Origin: a bacterium | GTDB lineage: Bacteria; Patescibacteriota; UBA1384; JAMDBS01; DAOVQR01 | DNA length: 6,435 nt | Reading direction: 5' to 3' | Assembly: GCA_030628575.1 (NCBI GenBank) | Contig: DAOVQR010000041.1 | Span: forward strand, 1 to 6,435 | In this document: positions 1 through 5,626 of the stretch, piece by piece | How positions within the stretch are numbered: position 1 is the stretch's first letter | Layout of the letters: every line of letters begins with the position of its first letter | Translations under genes and position numbers: made by a program | Notes under the pieces: model-generated | Database searches by the model: none | The model's input: the letters and a program-made list of their open reading frames with translations, nothing else | What the model was told of the DNA's origin: nothing

Positions 1-2
1 AA

Positions 3-569
3 ACCAATACATATACTATTGATTCTTCTGCTACAATAGGAGAATTTTACACTGGTGTGATTGCTACTGCTGTAGATGGAAGCCCTTCACATGACACTAC
101 ATACTATTTAATTATTGAAGAATCAAGTAATGGTAATGGTAATGGTAATGGTAATGGTAATGGTAGTAATGGTAGTAATGGTAATGGTAATGGTAGTAAT
201 GGTAATGGTAATGGTAATGGTTCAGAAACACAACCATGTATGATTGACTATTTTGAATTACCAGAAAGAGCATGGGTTGGTTATCCAATAACAGGAAGAT
301 GGTCAGCAGGTGCTTGGTGTGATGATTGTGATGTTGATTGTACTCCCTATCCAGAATGCGTATGGAAACAAGATAATATTGGCATTGGATTTGATGAATA
401 CAAATTCACATTATCCCAATCAGGAACCTATAGTTACATCCTTACATGTTATGGAGAAGGTGGAATAGATGAAAGAACAGAAACTGCCACAGTTGAAGCT
501 CTTAATCTCCCATGGTGGAGAGAGATTATTCCTGTGCTGCGAGGATTCTTGGGGGGAGTTTGGAGATAA
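3..569 (+). CDS. C-terminal part of a secreted/surface Ig-like protein (5' truncated)
   Basis: The frame is open from the left edge, so the gene begins outside the window; the GTG at 57 is an internal Val codon rather than a convincing start. The fragment (188 residues counted from base 3) has three parts. First is a short beta-rich stretch ending in DTTYYLIIEE. Next is a low-complexity linker of 14 Asn-Gly dipeptides with interspersed Ser (126-221). Last is an Ig/PKD-like domain with the typical late-strand pattern SGTYSYILTCYGEGG. That domain has six cysteines, four of them clustered as CxxCxxxCxxxxxC, which suggests disulfides outside the cytoplasm. The protein ends in a basic, Trp-rich hydrophobic tail, PWWREIIPVLRGFLGGVWR. 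No catalytic motif is visible; adhesion or envelope structure is an inference. The stop codon lies only 4 nt before the -35 box of the following small RNA promoter. Confidence 0.8.
   Translation, partial: TNTYTIDSSATIGEFYTGVIATAVDGSPSHDTTYYLIIEESSNGNGNGNGNGNGSNGSNGNGNGSNGNGNGNGSETQPCMIDYFELPERAWVGYPITGRWSAGAWCDDCDVDCTPYPECVWKQDNIGIGFDEYKFTLSQSGTYSYILTCYGEGGIDERTETATVEALNLPWWREIIPVLRGFLGGVWR
126..221 (+). repeat. In-frame AATGGT tandem repeat encoding an Asn-Gly linker
   Basis: The hexamer AATGGT occurs 14 times, with AGT (Ser) codons inserted at 165, 174 and 195, giving 6-nt and 9-nt periods that all keep the reading frame. The codons are almost invariant (AAT, GGT, AGT). This indicates recent expansion by slippage rather than slow selection on protein sequence. 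The encoded segment is flexible and hydrophilic and joins two folded parts of the surface protein. Confidence 0.95.
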
Positions 570-573
570 AGAC

Positions 574-601
574 TTGACAAACTATTTTTCTTTGCTATAA
601 T
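574..601 (+). promoter_or_regulatory. Strong sigma70-type promoter of small RNA copy 1
   Basis: A perfect TTGACA (574-579) is followed by a 16-nt spacer and a perfect TATAAT (596-601). A TG at 593-594 gives an extended -10 (TGCTATAAT). The predicted transcription start is about 604-608, exactly at the base of the hairpin that follows. The same promoter, with only a few substitutions, occurs at 5454-5481. Confidence 0.85.
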
Positions 602-603
602 GG

Positions 604-653
604 AAGTGCCGTTGTTTTGAGGAGCTTGCTCCAATAAACAGCGGCACTTTTTT
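604..653 (+). ncRNA. Predicted ~50-nt hairpin RNA, copy 1 (also an intrinsic terminator)
   Basis: The RNA predicted from the promoter at 574-601 is a single long hairpin. The outer stem pairs 606-617 with 636-647 (12 bp, one G-U). An internal loop holds G619-A620 opposite A633-A634. The apical stem pairs GGAG (621-624) with CTCC (629-632) around a CTTG loop closed by G-C, matching the known stable CUUG tetraloop class. Six T residues (648-653) follow, so transcription should stop here. No room exists for a coding sequence. The hairpin can also terminate transcription arriving from the surface-protein gene, whose stop is at 569. A second copy is at 5484-5534. I do not recognise a named RNA family. 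It is seen as sequence and fold only; expression is inferred. Confidence 0.7.
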
Positions 654-731
654 ATCTCGGATATCTTTTTATGTTGTTGATTGATTATTACTGCATTGGC
701 GTAGAGCAAGCTATAGAATTATTACAATAGT

Positions 732-760
732 TTGATCACAAGTAGATTTTAAGATATGAT
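732..760 (+). promoter_or_regulatory. Probable promoter of metK
   Basis: TTGATC (732-737), a 17-nt spacer and TATGAT (755-760) predict a start near 767 and a leader of about 33 nt before the metK ATG. It lies downstream of the small RNA terminator, so metK need not depend on read-through. The leader is A+T-rich, shows no Shine-Dalgarno sequence and no clear riboswitch fold. Apart from a 9-nt complement to the small RNA loop at 704-712, I see nothing recognisable between 656 and 731. Confidence 0.6.
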
Positions 761-799
761 TTAATAACAAAATTAATGCAGCTTTTTTAAAAATATAGA

Positions 800-2026
800 A
801 TGAATGATATTTTAGTTATACATAAAGATTTTAATCAAGGGGATTTTGAATTTATCGAAAGAAAAGGGCTTGGTCATCCAGATACATTAGCAGATATGTT
901 GGCGGAATATTTATCAAACAAATATTCTAATTATACCTTAAAAAGATTCGGTGCCATTTTGCATCATAATTTTGATAAAATTGGGCTTCTTGGAGGAACA
1001 TCATTTGTTACTTTTGGACAAGGACATTTGACTAAGCCAATTAAAGTATTAATAAATGGTCGAGTTTCAACAAAATTTGGCAAACAAATTATACCAACAA
1101 GAAAATTACTAGTAAAATGGACAAAGGAATTTTTTAAAAATCGACTGCCGAATTTGAATATTAATAAAGATTTGAATTTTTGTCTTAATATAAGCAACCA
1201 AAGTAGTCCTGGCAAAACCCATGAAAAAGAATCTTTAAAAGGTGCTCGACGTTATTGGTTTGAACCAAGAGGATTGGATGATTTACCAGAGCTTAAAAAA
1301 CTTATTGCGAACGATACTTCTTTAGGTGTTGGTTATGCTCCTTCTTCTGTATTAGAAAAGGCAGTTTTAGATATTGAAAGTGTCCTTAACTCCGCTTCTT
1401 ATAAAAGAAAAAATCCATGGATAGGTTCTGATATTAAGATATTAGCTTTTCGCAGTGGCTTAGATATAAAAATAACAATGTGTATTCCTCAAATCGCCAA
1501 TAATGTTAAAAACATTGAGAATTACAAAGGAAATTTAACAATAGCTGCTAGCGATATAAAAAAAATAGTGCGGAAATATCCTTTTAATAAATTTGAATTA
1601 AATATAAATACTAGGGATAAATTTGATGTTTGCGAAATTTATTTGACGGCGACGGGTTCATCAATTGAAAGCGGGGACGAAGGGTTAACTGGAAGGGGCA
1701 ACAGAGTTAATCGATTAATTACGCCAAATAGACCCATGAATATAGAATGTGTTTTTGGTAAAAACCCAGTTTATCATATAGGAAAAATTTATTATGTTTC
1801 TGCCTTTAAAATTGCAGAAAAGATTTATAAAAAATTCGGTATTGAAAATGAAATATATCTTGCAAGTCAAAGCGGTAGCGACTTACTTGATCCATGGATA
1901 ACTATTGTGACTGTTCCAAAGAAATTTAAAAGATTAAAAGAAATAAAAGATTTCGTTTATAAAGAACTTAGTAATTTATCAAAAATAACTTTTAGAATTA
2001 TTAACGGCAAGGAAATTTTACCATAA
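800..2026 (+). CDS. metK: Archaeal-type S-adenosylmethionine synthetase
   Basis: The 408-residue product makes S-adenosylmethionine from ATP and methionine in the cytoplasm. It belongs to the archaeal AdoMet synthetase family (about 400 residues), which is very divergent from the usual bacterial MetK. Visible family motifs are ERKGLGHPD (20-28), the ILHHNFDK segment, TSLGVGYAP (173-181), TGRGNRVNRLITPNRPM (297-313) and GKNPVYHIGKIY (320-331). The length and all motifs fit an intact enzyme. The start is the first ATG after a good promoter; no Shine-Dalgarno precedes it. The S51 peptidase follows after 15 nt, probably on the same transcript. Its product is the methyl donor needed by RsmI at the right end of the window. 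The archaeal-type gene in a bacterial setting suggests ancient transfer or lineage-specific replacement. Confidence 0.93.
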   Translation: MNDILVIHKDFNQGDFEFIERKGLGHPDTLADMLAEYLSNKYSNYTLKRFGAILHHNFDKIGLLGGTSFVTFGQGHLTKPIKVLINGRVSTKFGKQIIPTRKLLVKWTKEFFKNRLPNLNINKDLNFCLNISNQSSPGKTHEKESLKGARRYWFEPRGLDDLPELKKLIANDTSLGVGYAPSSVLEKAVLDIESVLNSASYKRKNPWIGSDIKILAFRSGLDIKITMCIPQIANNVKNIENYKGNLTIAASDIKKIVRKYPFNKFELNINTRDKFDVCEIYLTATGSSIESGDEGLTGRGNRVNRLITPNRPMNIECVFGKNPVYHIGKIYYVSAFKIAEKIYKKFGIENEIYLASQSGSDLLDPWITIVTVPKKFKRLKEIKDFVYKELSNLSKITFRIINGKEILP

Positions 2027-2041
2027 TTTATTAGAAAATTT

Positions 2042-2731
2042 GTGATTAAAAAAGGTAAATTATTTATTTCTGGAGGGGGTAAAGCTGAAGATAGTTTTTT
2101 ACTTGATCGGGAATTTGTTAATTCGCTCAAAAATAAAAGAATACTTTATATTCCCATTGGTTTAGAAAGGGATTTTATCGGATATGAAGGTTGTTATGAC
2201 TGGATTAATACCACACTATCTGTTCATAGCAATTATCCTTTGAATATTACAATGTGGATTGATTTGAGTAATAAAAAGACAAATAATGTGCAAGGTTTTG
2301 ATGCCATATACTTAGGGGGCGGGAGAAATACTTATAAATTTTTGCAGTTAATTTACGATACTAAATTTTATGATATTTTGATAGATTTTATAGATAAAGG
2401 AGGTTTTATTTATGGTGGTAGCGCAGGGGCAATTATTATGGGTAAAAATATAGCTACTGTTAGCGAAGAGAATAATAATAATTATACTTGTGAAAAGGGG
2501 CTTGGGTTTGTGGGGAACTACTCTCTTTTATGTCATTATGATAGTACGCAGGATGAAAAAATAAAGAAATACATCAATAGTTATAAAATTCCTGTCATAG
2601 CATTACCTGAAAATAGCGGATTAGTTATAGAAGAAAATAATGTCTTAGTATTAGGATATAGCAAAATCATTATTTTTGACTTGAAAGTTAATAAAATATT
2701 CATAAAACCAAATCATACCTTTATTTTATAG
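2042..2731 (+). CDS. Peptidase S51 family protein (dipeptidase E-like)
   Basis: This 229-residue protein matches the size of dipeptidase E (PepE), a cytoplasmic serine peptidase that cleaves Asp-X dipeptides; cyanophycinases are relatives. Family signatures are the N-terminal strand LFISGGG, YLGGGRNTY (90-98) and the nucleophile elbow IYGGSAGA, with Ser127 as the likely nucleophile. His165 in LLCHYD is a candidate triad histidine. The late segment ALPENSGLVIEEN also fits the family. The start is GTG at 2042: no in-frame ATG exists near the N terminus, and the metK stop at 2024-2026 is in the same frame just upstream. No Shine-Dalgarno is visible. Its position 15 nt after metK implies co-transcription. 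The substrate cannot be told from the sequence; it could also be a type 1 glutamine amidotransferase-like protein of other function. Confidence 0.85.
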   Translation: MIKKGKLFISGGGKAEDSFLLDREFVNSLKNKRILYIPIGLERDFIGYEGCYDWINTTLSVHSNYPLNITMWIDLSNKKTNNVQGFDAIYLGGGRNTYKFLQLIYDTKFYDILIDFIDKGGFIYGGSAGAIIMGKNIATVSEENNNNYTCEKGLGFVGNYSLLCHYDSTQDEKIKKYINSYKIPVIALPENSGLVIEENNVLVLGYSKIIIFDLKVNKIFIKPNHTFIL

Positions 2732-2754
2732 ATTTAATAATTAAAATAAATAAA

Positions 2755-2783
2755 TTGATAATACTTAGAAAATAAGTTAATAT
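2755..2783 (+). promoter_or_regulatory. Promoter just upstream of proS, predicting a leaderless mRNA
   Basis: TTGATA (2755-2760), a 17-nt spacer and TAATAT (2778-2783) predict transcription starting near 2790. The proS ATG begins at 2794, leaving 0-5 nt of leader and no place for a ribosome binding site. No GC-rich terminator separates the S51 gene from proS, so read-through from the metK promoter is also possible. Confidence 0.5.
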
Positions 2784-2793
2784 TAGTATTAAT

Positions 2794-4266
2794 ATGACTA
2801 CTAACGTAAATAATTCGGAGGGGAAAAAAAAATGGGCAGATAAAAAGATTACCAGTCGGGCTGAAAATTATTCAAAATGGTATTCGGATATTATAAAAGT
2901 GGCTGAATTGGCTGAATATGGTCTTTTTAAAGGTTCAATGATAATTAAACCGAATGGTTATGCTATTTGGGAAATAATTCAGAAAACTCTTGATGAAAAA
3001 TTTAAAGAAACCGGAGTAAAAAATGTTTATTTTCCTTCACTTATTCCTGAGAGATTTTTAAAAAAAGAGGCCGAGCATGTAAAAGGATTTTCACCTGAAG
3101 TTGCTGTGGTTACATACGCAGGAGGAAGGAGGCTTAAGGAAGCGCTTGTTATTCGTCCAACTTCAGAAACTGTTATTTATGAAGCATTTTCAAGATGGAT
3201 TCAATCACACAAAGATTTGCCAGTTTTAATAAATCAATGGGTTAATGTAATAAGGTGGGAAATGAGGCCACGTTTATTTTTAAGAACTACTGAGTTTTTG
3301 TGGCAAGAAGGGCATACTGCACATACTACCGAACAAGAAGCTGATGAAAGAGCAAGGATGATGCTTAATGTTTATAAAGATTTTGTTGAAAAATATATGG
3401 CTATACCAGTTATTCTTGGTATTAAATCAGAAACAGAAAAATTTGCTGGCGCTCTTCGGACTTATACTTTGGAAGCAATAATGCAAGATGGCAAGGCTTT
3501 GCAATTAGCAACTTCTCATAATTTAGGACAGAATTTTTCTAAAGCTTTTCATCTTGAATTTGTTAATAAAAATAATACAGTGCAATACGTTTGGCAAACT
3601 AGTTGGGGTTTAAGTACACGGACAATAGGAGCTTTAATAATGGTTCATAGCGATGATAAAGGGTTAGTTTTGCCTCCAAAATTAGCTCCTATTCAAGTTG
3701 TGATAGTTCCTATTTGGTCTAATGCTGAGATGAAAAAATTAGTTGTTAAGAAAGCTAATTCAATCAAAGCAGATTTTAAAGAGGATGGAATTATAAGTAT
3801 CAAACTTGATGATAGAGATGTTCGACCAGGAGAAAAATATTTTGAATGGGAAAAAAAAGGAATTCCTCTTCGTATTGAACTAGGACCAAAAGATATAGAA
3901 AAAGATTCAGCAATTTTAGTTAGACGTGATACTGGCGAAAAGAAATCAGTAAGTTTGGAAAATCTTAAAAAAGAAATTTGTAAGATTTTAGATGAAATTC
4001 AAGTTAATTTATATAAACAAGCGTTGCAGTTTAGAAATAATAGGATAAAATCAGTAGATAACTGGAAAGATTTTAAAAAGGAGATAAGGGATGGCAATTT
4101 TGTTTTAGCTCATTGGTGTGGTGAATCAAAAGTGGAAGCTAAAATTAAAAAGGAAACCAAAGCTACTATTCGTTGTATTCCTTTGGATCAAAAAATAGAA
4201 CAAGGAAAATGCGTATATTCTGGGAAGTTGTCTAACAGAAGAGTTTTATTTGCTAAGGCATATTAA
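2794..4266 (+). CDS. proS: Prolyl-tRNA synthetase, archaeal/eukaryotic-like type
   Basis: The 490-residue class II synthetase attaches proline to tRNA-Pro in the cytoplasm. It is the short type lacking the editing insertion of typical bacterial ProS. The N terminus (SRAENYSKWYSDII) is the usual one for this type and supports the ATG at 2794. The TxE loop is RPTSET (121-126). Motif 2 is NVIRWEMRPRLFLRTTEFLW (151-170) followed by QEGH (171-174). Motif 3 is WGLSTRTIGALIMVHSDD (271-288). The anticodon-binding domain starts near residue 298 (APIQVVIVPIW). The family C-terminal domain runs from about 410 and ends in the characteristic FAKAY with a terminal Tyr. The zinc site of that domain is degenerate: positions 442, 447, 473 and 476 are C, V, C and S. 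No Shine-Dalgarno is present. A hairpin terminator follows at 4283-4318. Confidence 0.96.
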   Translation: MTTNVNNSEGKKKWADKKITSRAENYSKWYSDIIKVAELAEYGLFKGSMIIKPNGYAIWEIIQKTLDEKFKETGVKNVYFPSLIPERFLKKEAEHVKGFSPEVAVVTYAGGRRLKEALVIRPTSETVIYEAFSRWIQSHKDLPVLINQWVNVIRWEMRPRLFLRTTEFLWQEGHTAHTTEQEADERARMMLNVYKDFVEKYMAIPVILGIKSETEKFAGALRTYTLEAIMQDGKALQLATSHNLGQNFSKAFHLEFVNKNNTVQYVWQTSWGLSTRTIGALIMVHSDDKGLVLPPKLAPIQVVIVPIWSNAEMKKLVVKKANSIKADFKEDGIISIKLDDRDVRPGEKYFEWEKKGIPLRIELGPKDIEKDSAILVRRDTGEKKSVSLENLKKEICKILDEIQVNLYKQALQFRNNRIKSVDNWKDFKKEIRDGNFVLAHWCGESKVEAKIKKETKATIRCIPLDQKIEQGKCVYSGKLSNRRVLFAKAY

Positions 4267-4282
4267 AAAAGTAAACAGGAGG

Positions 4283-4318
4283 AAGGAATCATATGCTTAA
4301 AGTCGTGATTCCTTTTTT
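4283..4318 (+). terminator. Intrinsic terminator of proS, overlapping the 3' end of the convergent gene
   Basis: The 9-bp stem AAGGAATCA (4283-4291) / TGATTCCTT (4306-4314) has a 14-nt loop and ends in a T6 tract (4313-4318). It begins 16 nt after the proS stop. The stop codon of the opposing glycosyltransferase (TTA at 4297-4299 on the + strand) sits inside the loop, so the right arm is also coding sequence of that gene. On the - strand a T-run appears only about 12 nt beyond the stem, so termination in that direction would be weaker. Confidence 0.75.
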
Positions 4319-5367
4319 ATTATATTTTTATAAATATTTAGATGATCATTAAAAATTTTATTGAATTCGATTTTTCTTATTTTTCCAGCTAATTTTAGGG
4401 GTTTTTCACGATATGCTCTTATTAAGGCATTGGTGTATCTTATTGGAAATTCAAAATAGTTTTTATCCAATGTTTTCCATAAATGTATTTTGTTCCATTG
4501 TTCTTTATAATAACCAACATCTGAGACAACAACATGACAACCACAATCTTTTGCAAGTTCAATTTGTCCGCTGTGGGTTCCCCATTTATAAGGTAGAATT
4601 ACAGCGTGAGAAGCTAAAAAGGCTTTTGTTATAATATTATTGGGAATATCTGGTAATGATATAGTTTCAATTCGCGAGTGTTGAATAATGGACTGAAATA
4701 TCACCATTTCGGGTTTAATTTGTCCATTTTTGTTATAAATATTTATTGGTTTAAAAATAAGCTGCAATTTTACTTTTTTTAATTCATTGCATTGCAAGAA
4801 ATTTATAATTGATTGTATGAATTCTTTATTTTGGCGGAAATCGCCAATAAGCATTGTAAAGAGATTCACATTTTTCTTTATTTTTTTATTGAGGTGTCTT
4901 ACTTCGTCTGGATGTGCCATAAAACCTAAGGGCACCACTTTTAGAGGGTTTTTATGCTTGCCAAAATTTTTATTTAACCATTGAGCACATCTCTTTGTCG
5001 GACTAATAATTTGATTGGCATATTGAAAAAGGAGTTTTTGGTAACGTCCATTTTCATAATTTTTTATTCTTAAACTTTCTTTGCTATGACAAGTCCAGAC
5101 GATAGGTTTATTATTTTTACGAAAATATCTTAGAATTTTTTCAAATTGATTAATAGGTGTTCTATCAAATGAAAAGTGAATATGAACAATATCATAGGAT
5201 TCTGGGGGATAATATTGATTTAAGAAATTTTCAGAAAGATTCTGTGTGTTAGTAAAAAGATTAGTATCTGGATTAATAAATTGGATTCCTTTACCAATAT
5301 TAAATTTGCTCATATAAGGATGGCGAGACGGCAAACTTAATATTTTTATTGTCATTTTTTTACCCAT
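4297..5367 (-). CDS. GT-B-like glycosyltransferase
   Basis: This 356-residue protein resembles two-domain GT-B glycosyltransferases (GT4/GT1-like). Such enzymes transfer a sugar from a nucleotide donor, usually to glycans or lipids at the inner face of the membrane. The N-terminal domain has SYDIVHIHFSF (57-67), PIVWTCHSKES (88-98), ISPTKRCAQWL (121-131) and KVVPLGF (143-149). The C-terminal donor domain has ILPYKWGTHSGQIELA (257-272) followed by CGCHVVVSDVG (275-285). Glu270 fits the second Glu of the GT4 E-x7-E motif; the usual first Glu is absent, as in divergent members. No signal peptide or membrane helix is visible. The ATG at 5365-5367 is used; Met5 is an alternative start, and neither has a clear Shine-Dalgarno. 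The gene stands alone, convergent with proS. Its sugar and acceptor are unknown; a role in surface polysaccharide is inference. Confidence 0.8.
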   Translation of the reverse strand: MGKKMTIKILSLPSRHPYMSKFNIGKGIQFINPDTNLFTNTQNLSENFLNQYYPPESYDIVHIHFSFDRTPINQFEKILRYFRKNNKPIVWTCHSKESLRIKNYENGRYQKLLFQYANQIISPTKRCAQWLNKNFGKHKNPLKVVPLGFMAHPDEVRHLNKKIKKNVNLFTMLIGDFRQNKEFIQSIINFLQCNELKKVKLQLIFKPINIYNKNGQIKPEMVIFQSIIQHSRIETISLPDIPNNIITKAFLASHAVILPYKWGTHSGQIELAKDCGCHVVVSDVGYYKEQWNKIHLWKTLDKNYFEFPIRYTNALIRAYREKPLKLAGKIRKIEFNKIFNDHLNIYKNIIKKESRL

Positions 5368-5415
5368 AAGCTACTTAATTATTTCAATTAATGAATTATT
5401 ACTTCAACCTTTAAA

Positions 5416-5443
5416 ATTATAAATGTCACAATTGTTTTGTCAA
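5416..5443 (-). promoter_or_regulatory. Promoter of the glycosyltransferase gene (- strand)
   Basis: Read on the - strand, TTGACA (5443-5438), a 16-nt spacer and TATAAT (5421-5416) form a perfect consensus promoter. It predicts a start near 5409 and a leader of about 42 nt. The spacer contains the 8-bp palindrome ACAATTGT (5428-5435), which could be an operator but may be chance. The -35 box lies only 10 nt from the divergent -35 box of small RNA copy 2, so the two promoters sit back to back and may compete or be co-regulated. Confidence 0.75.
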
Positions 5444-5453
5444 GAGATTGTGG

Positions 5454-5481
5454 TTGACAAAATATTTTTCTTTGCTACAAT
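5454..5481 (+). promoter_or_regulatory. Strong sigma70-type promoter of small RNA copy 2
   Basis: TTGACA (5454-5459), a 16-nt spacer and TACAAT (5476-5481) with an extended TG (5473-5474) reproduce the promoter at 574-601. The spacer ATTTTTCTTTGC is shared by both copies. Transcription should start near 5484-5488, at the base of the following hairpin. Confidence 0.8.
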
Positions 5482-5483
5482 AA

Positions 5484-5534
5484 AAGTGCCGTTGTTTTGA
5501 GGAGCTTGCTCCAAAGAACGGCGGCATTTTTTTT
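5484..5534 (+). ncRNA. Predicted ~50-nt hairpin RNA, copy 2
   Basis: This copy matches the RNA at 604-653. The first 31 nt (5484-5514) are identical to copy 1, covering the 5' arm and apical GGAG-CTTG-CTCC hairpin. The 3' arm differs at four positions, all of which keep or gain pairing. The outer stem pairs 5486-5498 with 5515-5527, leaving G5499-A5500 opposite A5513-A5514. A T8 tract (5527-5534) completes an intrinsic terminator. Because the gene to its left is transcribed away from it, this hairpin has no upstream gene to terminate. Its promoter and hairpin therefore look like a self-contained transcription unit. Function is unknown; alternatives are a leader attenuator for the HD-domain gene or a regulatory decoy. 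Confidence 0.7.
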
Positions 5535-5563
5535 ATTCCTTGCATATTCTGGATAGTTAGGGG

Positions 5564-5592
5564 TTTTAAATTAGGTTTATTTTTGATATGAT
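5564..5592 (+). promoter_or_regulatory. Possible promoter of the HD-domain gene
   Basis: An extended -10, TGATATGAT (5584-5592, core TATGAT 5587-5592), lies 35 nt before the ATG and resembles the -10 proposed for metK (GATATGAT). The -35 region at the expected spacing is poor (TTTTAA, 5564-5569), so the promoter would rely on the extended -10. If correct, the HD gene can be transcribed independently of the small RNA upstream. Confidence 0.4.
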
Positions 5593-5626
5593 ATGTAATA
5601 GAAGTGGAAAATAAATATTAATTATC

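Noticed and set aside
57..59. GTG as the start of a complete 170-residue protein.
   Set aside because: The frame is open back to the window edge and the upstream residues continue a beta-rich secreted-protein sequence, so the gene is more likely truncated by the window.
574..653. Interpretation of the repeated hairpin as an insertion element or CRISPR repeat.
   Set aside because: No transposase, terminal inverted repeats, target duplications or regularly spaced array; promoter and terminator architecture fits a small transcription unit better.
449..709. Open frame on the - strand across the surface-protein 3' end and the hairpin RNA.
   Set aside because: It is antisense to a gene and to a structured RNA, with no protein-family features.
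964..1215. Open frame on the - strand inside metK.
   Set aside because: It is a shadow of the metK coding sequence.
4277..4352. A perfect AGGAGG (4277-4282) 10 nt before an ATG (4293) that opens a 19-codon hydrophobic ORF ending at 4352.
   Set aside because: The ORF overlaps the proS terminator and runs antisense through the glycosyltransferase 3' end; other genes here do not use Shine-Dalgarno sequences, so this is most likely chance.
4413..4984. Two + strand open frames (4413-4634 and 4787-4984) opposite the glycosyltransferase.
   Set aside because: Both are shadows of the - strand gene; no recognisable motifs or start signals.
5375..5396. A+T-only inverted repeats such as TTAATT-N5-AATTAA in the glycosyltransferase leader.
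   Set aside because: Such repeats are expected by chance in DNA this A+T-rich and have no supporting context.
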